A stretch of DNA of 64,000 nucleotides from NCBI RefSeq assembly GCF_004634215.1, contig NZ_SMMH01000004.1, positions 1 to 64,000 of the forward strand, read 5' to 3'. Below are positions 1 through 9,148 of this stretch, piece after piece. Each line of letters opens with the position of its first letter. The first letter of the stretch is position 1. Made by a program: the position numbers and the translations under genes. The notes beneath the pieces were generated by a model, which was given only the letters and a program-made list of their open reading frames with translations, was not told the origin of the DNA and made no database searches. This stretch comes from Deinococcus fonticola. GTDB lineage: Bacteria > Deinococcota > Deinococci > Deinococcales > Deinococcaceae.

Positions 1-32
1 GAGATAGGCCGTGAAGGTGTCAAGATGGTTCA

Positions 33-85
33 GGGCGGTTTCTGGGTGTGTGAACGCACCAGAAACCGCCCTTTGTCGTTTTTTC
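33..85 (+). terminator. Rho-independent terminator
   Basis: A 13-bp perfect stem (33-45 with 59-71) with a 13-nt loop is followed by a T-rich run from 72. It points rightward, so it probably ends a plus-strand gene lying left of the window. Confidence 0.8.
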
Positions 86-115
86 TGCGTCCTGATCGAC
101 ATTTAACTCAACCTG

Positions 116-1017
116 TCAGGTGCTGAGCAGCGTGGGAATTCGCCGCTTCAGACATTGTCGTTGGAGCGCACTGAATTCCAGTTCAGCCATATTCAGCCAT
201 GAGGCATGCTTTGGGGTATAGATCCATTCGAAGCGGTTCACCAGTCGGTGAGCGGCTTCTGGCGGCAACCACTTGTAAAAACTGGAGCCATGATGGGTGT
301 TCAGGTTGTCCTGAATGATGGTGATGCGTGCCACCTGCGGATAGGCCCGTTCCAGTTCCTGCATGAATTCGGTGTACTCTTCCGCTGTTCTGCGCGCACA
401 AACTTTGACGAAGCGTCGCCCGGTCAGCGGTTCAATGGCCAGGAGCACGACGGCACTCCCGAAACGCTCGTATTCGGAGTCTTGCCTGGCGACCTTACCC
501 GGTTCCATGGGAACCGGGGCCAGTTTGTCGCCGATCAGAAAGCAGGGCTGTTCATCGAACCACAACACGGGATTCTGTTCGTCATATGGCCTCATGTACA
601 CGTCCAGCACCCGTTCCATCTCGCACAGAAATCGCGCGGTCAGTTGCGCGATGCACCACTGCTTTTTGCGATGCGGCTGGACTTCGTTTTTTTCAGGATG
701 TAAAACACCGTTGACGGCGCAATGCCGTCAACGAGTTGCAGTTCGACGGCTTTGTCTGCCAGCAGACGAATACTCCACTGGCTATGACCCTCTGGTGCCT
801 CACTACAGGCCAACGCGGTGATCGCCGCTCGATCCTGGCCACCGAATTTGGCTGGACGTCCTGTGCGTAGTCCATCGAACAGTGCGTCTTCCAGGCCCCC
901 CAGGACGAAGTGCTTGCGTGTCGCACGCACCATTTGCACGCTGACCCCCAGGGCACGGCTGATCTCGAGATCGGCAGTTCCCTGGTGTGAGAGCAACAGA
1001 ATGCGGGCGCGGGTCAT
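116..1017 (-). mobile_element. IS630-family insertion element, partial
   Basis: The segment encodes an IS630-type transposase in two frames joined by a slippery run. I cannot find terminal inverted repeats or flanking TA duplications on either side. The protein also stops soon after its last catalytic region. The copy is therefore probably a remnant, with its left (3') end lost near 116 and its right boundary unclear between 1017 and about 1080. Confidence 0.7.
116..1017 (-). pseudogene. IS630-family transposase, -1 frameshift type, C-terminally short
   Basis: The first frame (640-1017) carries the N-terminal helix-turn-helix domain. The second (116-619 and upstream in frame) carries the DDE nuclease domain, with WFDEQP and the later NLNTHHG and HASWLNMAELEFS motifs. 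A run of seven A on the minus strand (plus positions 687-693) lies where the frames meet. Slipping back one base there joins LKK to NEVQPHRKKQWC, the junction expected for IS630 proteins that use programmed -1 frameshifting. The joined protein is about 300 residues and ends at RRIPTLLST, roughly 40 residues earlier than typical family members. An earlier in-frame start may exist upstream of 1017, since the frame stays open. The element is probably inactive; the frameshift site itself is well supported. Confidence 0.75.
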
Positions 1018-1158
1018 GACCCGCGCCTTGCCGCTTGGCGAAGGAAAGCGCGGCGGTGTGAATAAGAGGTAAACTGAAGGCTCCTACGAAGGCACACCGT
1101 GACGCCGGGAAAGGCCCAGCCAGGGGTGCCCGTACAGTTCCAGGTCAGGAGGAAAGGT

Positions 1159-1545
1159 ATGCCACGCACGGCCGCGCAGATGGTGCAGGAAGCCAAGCAA
1201 CGTGTCGAGAACCTCACGCCTCAGCAGGTCGCCGACGAATTGCAGCAGGGGGACGCCCTGCTGGTCGATATCCGCGAGCCGGGGGAACGCGAGCAGACCG
1301 GCGTGATTCCCGGGGCGATCAGTGCGCCGCGCGGCATGCTGGAATTCTGGGCCGATCCCAGCAGTCCGTACCACCGCCAGGAATTCCAGCCGGATCGGCG
1401 GGTGATTCTGCACTGCGCTTCCGGGGGCCGCTCCGCGCTGGCGGCGGACATGTTGAACGACTTGGGGTACAGCAACGCGGCCCATTTGGACGGCGGGTTC
1501 AAAGCCTGGAGCGAAGCGGGGCAGCCAGTGACGAAAGCAGAGTGA
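1159..1545 (+). CDS. Rhodanese-domain sulfurtransferase
   Basis: A single rhodanese domain of 128 residues, likely cytoplasmic, that would carry sulfur as a persulfide on Cys86 in the active-site loop HCASGGRS. The family feature DIREPGE, near residue 37, precedes the region leading to the loop, and the protein ends with the usual GGFKAW helix. The ATG at 1159 is chosen because AGGAGGAAAGG lies just upstream (about 1146-1156); the frame is open back to 1099, but that start has no ribosome site. The gene stands alone between the IS remnant and the convergent hisG. The physiological acceptor cannot be read from the sequence. Confidence 0.85.
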   Translation: MPRTAAQMVQEAKQRVENLTPQQVADELQQGDALLVDIREPGEREQTGVIPGAISAPRGMLEFWADPSSPYHRQEFQPDRRVILHCASGGRSALAADMLNDLGYSNAAHLDGGFKAWSEAGQPVTKAE

Positions 1546-1637
1546 GTTACAGGGTTTAGTGTTCCCGCCTGCACTTTGAGCGGTTGGACGTTTGGGGAAG
1601 CGGCCGACGACTGCGTCTTCTGTGACCCAGGTGGCGG

Positions 1638-2273
1638 TTACTCACCCGTCAGTTCCCGCAATTTCTCGATCAGGGGCCGCAGCCGGTGACGCCTCAGTTT
1701 CAGGGCGGCGCGGTTCACGATCAGGCGGGCGCTGGAGTGGTACAGGATGTCCAGTTCCTCCAGGTGGTTGGCCTTCAGGGTGCTGCCGGTCTGCACCAGG
1801 TCGACGATGGCGTCGGCCAGCCCGGTCAGCGGGGCCAGTTCGATGCTGCCCGAAAGCTTGATGATCTCGGCGGGAATGCCCCGGGCGTTCAGGTAGGCGC
1901 GGGTGCTGCGCGGGTACTTGGTGCCGACGCGGTGAATGGGGCCACCTGCGCCTTTCTCGCGGATCAGGGACAGGTGACAGGCGGCAAATCTCAGGTCGAC
2001 GGGTTCGTACACGGCCCGCCCGGACTCCACGAGGACGTCCTTGCCGACGATGCCGGCGTCGGCGGCGCCCAGGTCGACGTACACGGGTACGTCCTGGTTT
2101 CTGAGTTCCAGCAGGGTCACGCCGGGGTACTCGTGCCGCAGCGCGCGCGATGCTTCGGGCGTGGTGAGGGGCAACCCGGCCTGAGCCAGCAGGGCAATGG
2201 CGTCGTCCATAATCCGGCCTTTGGGCAGGGCGATGGTCAGATGATCCGGGTCGCGGGTGGGGGCGGGGGTCAT
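1638..2273 (-). CDS. hisG: ATP phosphoribosyltransferase, short form
   Basis: Catalyses the first step of histidine synthesis, joining ATP and PRPP to give phosphoribosyl-ATP. At 211 residues it is the short form, which lacks the C-terminal regulatory domain and works as a complex with HisZ. The family start IALPKGRI (14-21) and the PRPP-binding motif [12 protein letters not shown] (158-169) are visible. Its ATG overlaps the hisZ stop in an ATGA, so the two subunits are translationally coupled. Histidine feedback would act through HisZ. No other his gene lies nearby, so the pathway is split across the genome. Confidence 0.95.
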   Translation of the reverse strand: MTPAPTRDPDHLTIALPKGRIMDDAIALLAQAGLPLTTPEASRALRHEYPGVTLLELRNQDVPVYVDLGAADAGIVGKDVLVESGRAVYEPVDLRFAACHLSLIREKGAGGPIHRVGTKYPRSTRAYLNARGIPAEIIKLSGSIELAPLTGLADAIVDLVQTGSTLKANHLEELDILYHSSARLIVNRAALKLRRHRLRPLIEKLRELTGE

Positions 2274-3406
2274 GCGCCCACCTCCTGCAGGTCTGCGCCT
2301 TGCAATAAGCGCTGGATACCGCGCGTCTGGGCGTACTTCCGGAGGTCTGCAAGGTCGTCCGTCCAGGCAAGTTCCGCAATGAGACCAGCGTGCCGGGCGG
2401 CCTGCGCGGCGGGCAGGTCAAGGGCCAGCACGTGCTCGGGTTGTGGGGGAACGCCGGGGGGAATGGCGCGGGTCAGGCGCTCCAGGCCAATGGCGAAGCC
2501 CGCGCCAGGCAGGCCACCCGCCAGGGCGTAACGCCCGCCACCCAGCACGGGCTGGTTGATGCCGTTCGTGTACGCCCGGAAGGTCAGGCCGGTGTAGTAC
2601 CCGTAACGGCGGCTGACCCCCAGGTCGAACAGCAGCGGAAAGGGACACAGGACGGCCACGTCGCGCAGGTGGTTCACGGCGGCGCGGGCGCGTTCCCCGT
2701 GGGCCAGGCGGGCCGCCTCGTCTAGCACTTCCGCTTCGCCGTACAGGTCGAGCAGGCGGTGCAGCGTGCGCGTCACGTCGCGGCTTAGGCCATGCGTGCG
2801 GGCCAGCAGGTCGACGTCCGCGCCGCTCTTGCGGTCGATGGCGCCGTGCAGCGCGTCACGGGCCGGGCCGTGCAATCCGGCGTCTTCCAGCACGGCGTCC
2901 ACGAAACCGGGGAAACCTACCTCCAGCTCGGCTTTCACACCCACCACTTCCAGCGCCGCCTGGGCCAGCGCCAGCAGTTCCACGTCGGCGCGCGGGGTGT
3001 CCACGCCAATCAGTTCCGCGCCCACCTGCGTGAATTCGCGCAGGCGGCCCAGTTCACTGGTCTGGGTGCGCAGCCACAGGCGCCCCCCGTACTGCAACCG
3101 CAGCGGATAAGGCCCGTGGGGGTAATGGGTCTGCACCAGGCGGCCCATCGCGGTGGTGAACTCGCTGCGCAGGGCCAGCACTTCCCCGTCCGAATCGATC
3201 AGTTTAAACGCCTTGTCGTCCTGCGGATGCAGGCGGTCGGCCAGTTCCAGCGCCGGCAACTCCACGCCCTGATACCCCCACACATGCAGCAACGCCGACA
3301 GCTTGCCGCGCAGATGCTCGCGCACCGCGAACTCGGCAGGCAGCACATCCCGCGTACCCGTGGGAATTAAAGAAGGATTCAGGACAGAGCGGGCCGAAGA
3401 ACTCAC
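2270..3406 (-). CDS. hisZ: ATP phosphoribosyltransferase regulatory subunit
   Basis: A histidyl-tRNA-synthetase-like protein without charging function that activates and feedback-regulates short HisG. The class II synthetase fold is seen from [11 protein letters not shown] near the N terminus, through the YGGRLWLRT motif-2 region, to GLERLTRA near the end. The start is uncertain. An ATG exists at 3415, but a TAGAAT box (plus 3414-3419) overlaps it and stands 7 nt before a GTG at 3406. This matches the leaderless arrangement seen on many genes here, so I prefer the GTG, giving 378 residues. The stop overlaps hisG by 4 nt. Confidence 0.9.
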   Translation of the reverse strand: MSSSARSVLNPSLIPTGTRDVLPAEFAVREHLRGKLSALLHVWGYQGVELPALELADRLHPQDDKAFKLIDSDGEVLALRSEFTTAMGRLVQTHYPHGPYPLRLQYGGRLWLRTQTSELGRLREFTQVGAELIGVDTPRADVELLALAQAALEVVGVKAELEVGFPGFVDAVLEDAGLHGPARDALHGAIDRKSGADVDLLARTHGLSRDVTRTLHRLLDLYGEAEVLDEAARLAHGERARAAVNHLRDVAVLCPFPLLFDLGVSRRYGYYTGLTFRAYTNGINQPVLGGGRYALAGGLPGAGFAIGLERLTRAIPPGVPPQPEHVLALDLPAAQAARHAGLIAELAWTDDLADLRKYAQTRGIQRLLQGADLQEVGA

Positions 3407-3413
3407 GAGAGGC

Positions 3414-3419
3414 ATTCTA
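3414..3419 (-). promoter_or_regulatory. TAGAAT -10 box of hisZ
   Basis: Lies 7 nt before the GTG at 3406 and overlaps the alternative ATG. This makes the GTG the likely start of a leaderless hisZG mRNA. Confidence 0.5.
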
Positions 3420-3693
3420 GAGCAGTTCTCCGAATTCCGCGCTCTGTGGAACAGCACCCCAGAGCGCTCCATTCTCCGTCCTGCTCGTCTAAATTCACTC
3501 GCCCCGCTCGGACAAAATCACTGCGTTCTTTGTCAAATGCTCCAGGCGCCCCACACGAAAACACAGGCCACGCGGCCCAGACGAATTAAGGTGGATGGAT
3601 CACCGCTGCTGGCCGACAGAGAAATCCCGACGCTGGCAGGGTTCTCCACAGGCGCTTCTCTGAAGCACGCGCTCCAAACCTCCGGCTTCCATC
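3420..3693. other. Intergenic region between divergent hisZ and lipoprotein gene
   Basis: About 300 bases separate the two start codons. Apart from the -10 boxes at each edge I see no gene, repeat or clear operator. Confidence 0.5.
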
Positions 3694-3699
3694 TATACT
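3694..3699 (+). promoter_or_regulatory. TATACT -10 box
   Basis: Lies 9 nt before the ATG at 3709 with no ribosome site between, so the lipoprotein mRNA would have almost no leader. Confidence 0.5.
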
Positions 3700-3708
3700 G
3701 CGCCTCGT

Positions 3709-4284
3709 ATGCGCTTCCCGGCCCTCCCCTGCGCCCTCGTGCTCGCCAGCGTCCTGAGCGGGTGTGCCCGCACGGCGGACAATTTCGCGCCGCGCATTTT
3801 CGTCACCAGTCCGGCCAGCGGGGGTGTCAGCCAGATCAGGAACCCCATGGTGAAGGGATACGTGCTGGACGACACGGGCGTGACGCGCATCACCGTGAAC
3901 GGCAAGAGCATTCCCCTCTCGTCGGGAACGAAAAAAATAGCGAATTTCCAGTTTCAGGCGCAGGTGCCGGGCGCCAAGGCCGATTACGCCCTGGCGGCCA
4001 GTGACGCGGCCGGCCACGAGACGAAGGTGAACCTGCCCATCAGCGTGGACGCCACGAAACCTACCCTCAGCGTCAAGAGCTTCACGCGCTTCGGCCGAAA
4101 CGGCATTCGCGTCACAGCCGTGGCCACCGACAACATTCAGGTCGCGCAGGTCACGGTGGACGGCAACCGCCTGAACATCACCCCCGGCAAACGCGTGGAC
4201 ATCTACGCCGAAACCACCGGCATCTACGCCGACATCGAAGTGCTGGATCAGGCGGGCAACAAGACGTTTGTGCGGGCCCAGTGA
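3709..4284 (+). CDS. Lipoprotein with tandem Ig-like beta domains
   Basis: A 191-residue predicted lipoprotein: basic start, hydrophobic stretch, and lipobox VLSGC with Cys19 as the lipidated residue. The mature part reads as two beta-sandwich (Ig or cadherin-like) repeats, each with a turn of the type VLDDTGVTRITVNG (residues 52-65) and DNIQVAQVTVDG, and a shared D-AG-ET/K-style ending. Such domains usually act in binding or adhesion at the cell surface. No catalytic motif is visible and I do not recognise a named family. It stands alone, upstream of dedA in the same direction but about 180 bases away. Confidence 0.75.
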   Translation: MRFPALPCALVLASVLSGCARTADNFAPRIFVTSPASGGVSQIRNPMVKGYVLDDTGVTRITVNGKSIPLSSGTKKIANFQFQAQVPGAKADYALAASDAAGHETKVNLPISVDATKPTLSVKSFTRFGRNGIRVTAVATDNIQVAQVTVDGNRLNITPGKRVDIYAETTGIYADIEVLDQAGNKTFVRAQ

Positions 4285-4450
4285 CCGGGTACAGTAGCCG
4301 AGCACAGCAACCGGACACAGCAAAAAGACAGCAAAACCTTTGCGGCGTGTGGGGCGTAGCCTGTCGGAAAACAGGGGTTGAATGCCTTTTTTTGGGCATC
4401 CAGCCCGCCGCAACATCTTTTGACTGACGAGATGGGGCTCAGCCAGGCGG

Positions 4451-4456
4451 TAAGCT
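4451..4456 (+). promoter_or_regulatory. TAAGCT -10 box of the DedA gene
   Basis: Stands 6 nt before the GTG at 4463, consistent with a leaderless transcript. Confidence 0.5.
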
Positions 4457-4462
4457 GACCCG

Positions 4463-5071
4463 GTGGAGCCTTGGATTGACGTCATTCTCGGTTTCTCTTA
4501 CGTGGGCATTTTCCTGGTGGTGTTCGCGGAAACGGGCTTGCTGGTGGGCGCGGCGCTGCCGGGCGACAGCCTGCTGATCGCGGCGGGAATCGTGGCGGCC
4601 AACCAGAAAGGGAACGTGCACCTCGACCTGGGGGGCGTCATTGTGGCGGTGGTGGCGGGGGCCATCCTGGGCAGTATCATCGGGTACTTTCTGGGCAAAA
4701 GGTGGGGGCCGGCTATTTTCAGCCGTCAGCACAGCCGCCTGTTCAAACCGGAGTACCGCGTCAGGGCCGAGGAATTCTTTGCCAAAGAAGGCCCGAAGTC
4801 CGTGATGCTGGCGCGCTTCATTCCCTTCGTGCGGGCGGTCGTGCCGACGCTGGCGGGCGTCAGCAACATGGATTTCCGGCAGTACGCCCTCTACAGCGTG
4901 GTGGGGGCCATCGTGTGGGGCGCGGGGTTGCCGGCGCTGGCCTCCTACGTCGGGCAACGCATTCCGGATCTCGACCATTACATTCTGCTGATCATCGCCG
5001 TGGTGATCGTCCTGAGCGCCATTCCGGTGCTCCTGAAGGTGCTGGAAGCCCGCCGCGCGCCCAGGACTTAA
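4463..5071 (+). CDS. DedA-family membrane protein
   Basis: A 202-residue integral membrane protein of the DedA/SNARE-associated family. Family hallmarks are an N-terminal re-entrant region with FAETGLLVGAALPGDSLL (about 21-38), a GxxxGYFLGKRWG segment, and the conserved FIPFVRAVVPTLAGVSNM stretch (about 118-135). Members are linked to membrane homeostasis and the flipping of undecaprenyl phosphate or phospholipids; which substrate applies here is unknown. A GTG start is used, placed by the upstream -10 box. The gene is followed by a strong bidirectional terminator shared with the convergent nudC operon. Confidence 0.9.
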   Translation: MEPWIDVILGFSYVGIFLVVFAETGLLVGAALPGDSLLIAAGIVAANQKGNVHLDLGGVIVAVVAGAILGSIIGYFLGKRWGPAIFSRQHSRLFKPEYRVRAEEFFAKEGPKSVMLARFIPFVRAVVPTLAGVSNMDFRQYALYSVVGAIVWGAGLPALASYVGQRIPDLDHYILLIIAVVIVLSAIPVLLKVLEARRAPRT

Positions 5072-5087
5072 TTCCGGAACGTCCTCT

Positions 5088-5128
5088 GAACGCCCCGCTG
5101 GAAGGCGCCGCGGGGCGTTCCGCGTTTT
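5088..5128. terminator. Bidirectional terminator between dedA and nudC
   Basis: An 11-bp perfect stem (GAACGCCCCGC at 5088-5098 with 5110-5120) is followed by a short T run at 5125-5128. It sits between two convergent genes. Confidence 0.7.
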
Positions 5129-5978
5129 ACCGTGTCGTCAGTGACAGTGTGCCCAGAGCCTCGTCTATCAGTCGGCGGCTGGACGTAAAAGGCGGCGGAA
5201 TGCTGGGGAGCTTAAGGGCCGGGAACCACTGGGCGTCCTCGATCTCGCCGGGTTGCGGGGTGATCTCGCCGCTGTCATACCGGGCGGTAAAGGCCAGCAT
5301 CAGGGAATGCGGGAACGGCCAGGGTTGACTGAACTGGTACCGGATGTTCCCGACCTGCACGCCGACTTCCTCAAGGATTTCGCGCTGAACGGCGTTCTCC
5401 AGGGTCTCGGACGGTTCCACGAAACCGGCCAGGGTCGTGTACACGCCCGGCGCCTGGCGGGGGCCGCGGGCCAGCAGAAATTCCGTGTCTGGCCCTTCCC
5501 CGCGTGAAATCAGGACGATGACGGCGGGGGCCACGCGCGGGTAAACGCTGAGGCCGCAGTTCGGGCATTTGCGGTAGCGTCCCCGTCCGCCTTGCGGGTC
5601 GCCTTTCTGCAACTCGCTGGCACACGCGCCGCAGCAACGGTGTGTGCGGTGAAACTCGACGATCTGGTGTGCCAGTCCCGCCAGGCCGAACAGGTCGTCA
5701 GGCAGGACGCCGTAAGTGGCCCGAACATTGGACAGCGTGAAACCCTCTGGAACCTCCCCTTCCAGGACACCCACCAGGACACTTTTGCCCTGGTATGTCC
5801 CCAGGGGGGTAAGGGGGCGTGTCTTCAGTTCACCGGATTTCGGGAGGGCCTGCCCACGCAGGACAAGTTTTCCCCCGCTGAACACGAACTTCAGAGCGTC
5901 CGGGCTGTCCTGAACGCTCAGGTCGTCGAGAAAATCACCGGGGCGTTCAGTGGCGCCAGTATTGGTGGCAATGCTCAC
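5127..5978 (-). CDS. nudC: NAD(H) pyrophosphatase, NudC type
   Basis: A Nudix hydrolase that cleaves NAD(H) and, in characterised members, removes NAD caps from RNA 5' ends. The 283-residue protein has a zinc ribbon with Cys115 or Cys116, Cys119, Cys138 and Cys141. A complete Nudix box follows (GFVEPSE to REILEEVGV, 185-207), and then the NudC signature SQPWPFPHS (217-225), which separates this group from other Nudix enzymes. The start overlaps the stop of the upstream VWA gene by 4 nt, so it is the last gene of a moxR operon. Its functional tie to that operon is unclear. Confidence 0.93.
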   Translation of the reverse strand: MSIATNTGATERPGDFLDDLSVQDSPDALKFVFSGGKLVLRGQALPKSGELKTRPLTPLGTYQGKSVLVGVLEGEVPEGFTLSNVRATYGVLPDDLFGLAGLAHQIVEFHRTHRCCGACASELQKGDPQGGRGRYRKCPNCGLSVYPRVAPAVIVLISRGEGPDTEFLLARGPRQAPGVYTTLAGFVEPSETLENAVQREILEEVGVQVGNIRYQFSQPWPFPHSLMLAFTARYDSGEITPQPGEIEDAQWFPALKLPSIPPPFTSSRRLIDEALGTLSLTTR

Positions 5979-7114
5979 CGGCTTTCCTCTTCCAGGCGCA
6001 GCACGTCACCGAAGGGAAAGCCCTCGTCTTCCAGGCCGCCAGGCGGAACCACCCACAGGGTCGAGATGCTCGGGGCCTGCGGCGGGAAATCCCCGTATCC
6101 GTCGGTCAGGTAGATCAGCACGTCCGGTTCGTGCTTGTCCAGCAGCTCGAAAATGGGGCGAAAGTCCGTGCCGCCGCCGCCCTGCGGCTCCGGGATGGTG
6201 TCGCCGGGGCGCAGGTCGTACGGGCCGTAGGCTTCGGTGTCGGCGTAGTACAGCACCGCTTTCACGTGTGGGTATGCGCCCAGCACGCCCTGCACCTCGC
6301 CCACCAGGGCACGCACGGCGTCGTCGTCCACACTGCCGGAGGTGTCCACCGCCACCAGCGCGGTCAGGCTCTCGTCGTCCAGCGCTTCCAGATATAGGCC
6401 GCGCCCCACGAAGCGCCGGTCGAAACCGCCGAAATCCACGGGTGTGCGGGCCAGGAAGCGCCACAGCTGCGCGCGCCAGTCCAGCCGCGCCGGGGCGAGA
6501 CGCTGCAACTCGCGGTGCGCGCCCAGCGGGTCGTGACCCTGACCGCCACTCATGGCGTCCACGCTGCGGGCCTGCGCCAGGGCCTGCTGCCACTCGCGGG
6601 CCACGTCGCGGCTGTTCCTGCCCTGTTTGGGCGGCGCGTCGCCGGGGGGGCCGTCGAGCAGGTCGTCGCCCTCGTCGCCGTCCCCATCGCCGTCCTGGCC
6701 CTCGATGGCGGTATAGACCTCCTCCACGCTCAGGCGTTCCAGGTGCTCGTCGCGGTTGAAGCTGGGCGGGGTGGGCAACCCGGCAGCGGCCACCATGCCG
6801 TTCACGATCAGGTCGGCGGCCTTGTTCCAGCGTTTCTTCTCTCGCGGCCCACGCCGCTCCACATGCGAGAGCGCCGCGTGCAGCACCTCGTGCAGCAGCA
6901 GACTGTCCAGCACGTCACCCGGCAGACTCGCCGCCATTTCCGGGTTGACATACACGCGCTCCCCATCCGTGCCCGCCCCGATCACCTCACGCGAAGGCAC
7001 GAACTCTGCGTGCAGGAGCAAGGTGGCGAAGAAAGCCGACTTGCCCCGCAGCCGCAGGCGCGAACCAGAAATCAGCCGCTGAAATTCAGGCGTGATGGGG
7101 ATGGGCTGGGTCAT
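5975..7114 (-). CDS. Putative metallopeptidase and VWA-like domain protein
   Basis: A 379-residue protein with an N-terminal zincin-like domain carrying HEVLH (75-79). An acidic Asp/Gly/Glu linker follows (about 140-160), then a von Willebrand A-like domain with the metal-site motif DTSGS (257-261). This arrangement is known for the DUF2201 metallopeptidase/VWA family, which is commonly paired with MoxR ATPases. The pair is thought to act in ATP-driven remodelling or metal insertion. The ATG at 7114 is chosen: it lies 10 nt past the moxR stop and begins the conserved part, while the open frame further upstream overlaps moxR and has noncoding character. Co-transcribed with moxR and nudC. Confidence 0.85.
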   Translation of the reverse strand: MTQPIPITPEFQRLISGSRLRLRGKSAFFATLLLHAEFVPSREVIGAGTDGERVYVNPEMAASLPGDVLDSLLLHEVLHAALSHVERRGPREKKRWNKAADLIVNGMVAAAGLPTPPSFNRDEHLERLSVEEVYTAIEGQDGDGDGDEGDDLLDGPPGDAPPKQGRNSRDVAREWQQALAQARSVDAMSGGQGHDPLGAHRELQRLAPARLDWRAQLWRFLARTPVDFGGFDRRFVGRGLYLEALDDESLTALVAVDTSGSVDDDAVRALVGEVQGVLGAYPHVKAVLYYADTEAYGPYDLRPGDTIPEPQGGGGTDFRPIFELLDKHEPDVLIYLTDGYGDFPPQAPSISTLWVVPPGGLEDEGFPFGDVLRLEEESR

Positions 7115-7124
7115 GCCACCCGCC

Positions 7125-8150
<1,026 letters not shown>

Positions 8151-8222
8151 GCCCCCATTGTCCCCGCTGCGGCATCACAAAGCAAAGACAGAACATTTAC
8201 CCAGCCGGGGGTCGGCAAAGAC

Positions 8223-8254
8223 AAAAAATCAGCCCCAGCACGCACGCCAGGGCT
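8223..8254 (-). terminator. Terminator downstream of the LEA-like gene
   Basis: An imperfect 9-bp stem (8231-8239 with 8246-8254) is followed on the minus strand by six T (plus 8223-8228). Confidence 0.55.
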
Positions 8255-8279
8255 TCAGGGTTCGATTAAGCGTAATGGC

Positions 8280-9092
8280 TTACAGTTTGCGCTCCGCGTC
8301 GCGCTTCATGTCCTGCGCGGTGTTCTTGGCATCCTGCGCAGCGTCTTTCACGTCGTTCTTGAGGTTGTTGGCGGCGTCCTTGGCATCATTTTTCAGGTCG
8401 TGCGCGGCGTCTTTCACGTCGTTTTTGGCGTCCTGGGCCTTGTCGCCCAGCGAGCCGGTGACTTTGCGCAGTTCGGCGGCCCAGTCGACCGGCTTGTCCT
8501 GCGCGGTGCCGGCGGCGCTGGCAGCGGCGTTTTTGACGTCCGTTACGGCCTGCCCGGCGTTCGCTTTGGCCTGGTCGGCTGCGTTGGCGGCTTTGTCCTT
8601 GGCCGCGTCCAGCTTGTCCCGGGCCTGGTCGGCCACCTGAGCCGCCTTGTCCTTCGCCTGATCGGCGGCGTTGCCGGCCGCTTTCTGCGCGTCCTGAGCC
8701 GCGTCCTTGGCCTTGTCGGCCACGTCCCCGGCGGCGTCTTTGGCCTGGTCGGCGGCGTCAGCCACGGCGTTCTTCACGTCCCCGGCAACTTCCCTGGCCT
8801 TCTCCACGGCCGCGGAAGCGCCACTGGCAGCGGCTTCCTTGACATCCTGGGTCTTATCCGCAATGACGCTCCCGGCGTTCTGGGCGGCGTCCCTGGTTTT
8901 TTCCCAGCCTTTAGCGACGCTGGTGCTCATGTCGTTCACAGAGTCCTTCAGGCCCAGTTCGGCCAGCTTGGCGTCCAGCGCCTTGCGGTTCTGCTCGCGG
9001 CTCAGGTAGTACGCGCCCGCGCCCACCAGTGCGCCCAGCAGCAGCAGACGTTTCAGGGGGAAATGGCCTTCATCACGGTCAGAATCAAACAT
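8280..9092 (-). CDS. LEA-like repeat protein with N-terminal membrane anchor
   Basis: A 270-residue protein. After a short acidic start there is one hydrophobic helix (about 14-28, LKRLLLLGALVGAGAYYL region). From about residue 50 to the end it is almost only Ala, Lys, Asp, Gln, Asn and Val, in repeated 11-residue-like units such as ADQAKDAAGDV and DKAKDAAQDAQ. This is the pattern of group 3 LEA (late embryogenesis abundant) proteins, which fold into amphipathic helices on drying and protect membranes and proteins. LEA-like genes contribute to desiccation tolerance in Deinococcus radiodurans. The anchor suggests membrane tethering. A TAGGCT box stands 6 nt before the ATG. Confidence 0.85.
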   Translation of the reverse strand: MFDSDRDEGHFPLKRLLLLGALVGAGAYYLSREQNRKALDAKLAELGLKDSVNDMSTSVAKGWEKTRDAAQNAGSVIADKTQDVKEAAASGASAAVEKAREVAGDVKNAVADAADQAKDAAGDVADKAKDAAQDAQKAAGNAADQAKDKAAQVADQARDKLDAAKDKAANAADQAKANAGQAVTDVKNAAASAAGTAQDKPVDWAAELRKVTGSLGDKAQDAKNDVKDAAHDLKNDAKDAANNLKNDVKDAAQDAKNTAQDMKRDAERKL

Positions 9093-9098
9093 GAGAAC

Positions 9099-9104
9099 AG
9101 CCTA
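9099..9104 (-). promoter_or_regulatory. TAGGCT -10 box of the LEA-like gene
   Basis: Six nt before the ATG at 9092, so the gene can be transcribed separately from the PhzF-like gene upstream. Confidence 0.5.
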
Positions 9105-9148
9105 GCCCTGCCGATGAGAAGGCAGATGAGGCGAACTTATGGGGAGGT

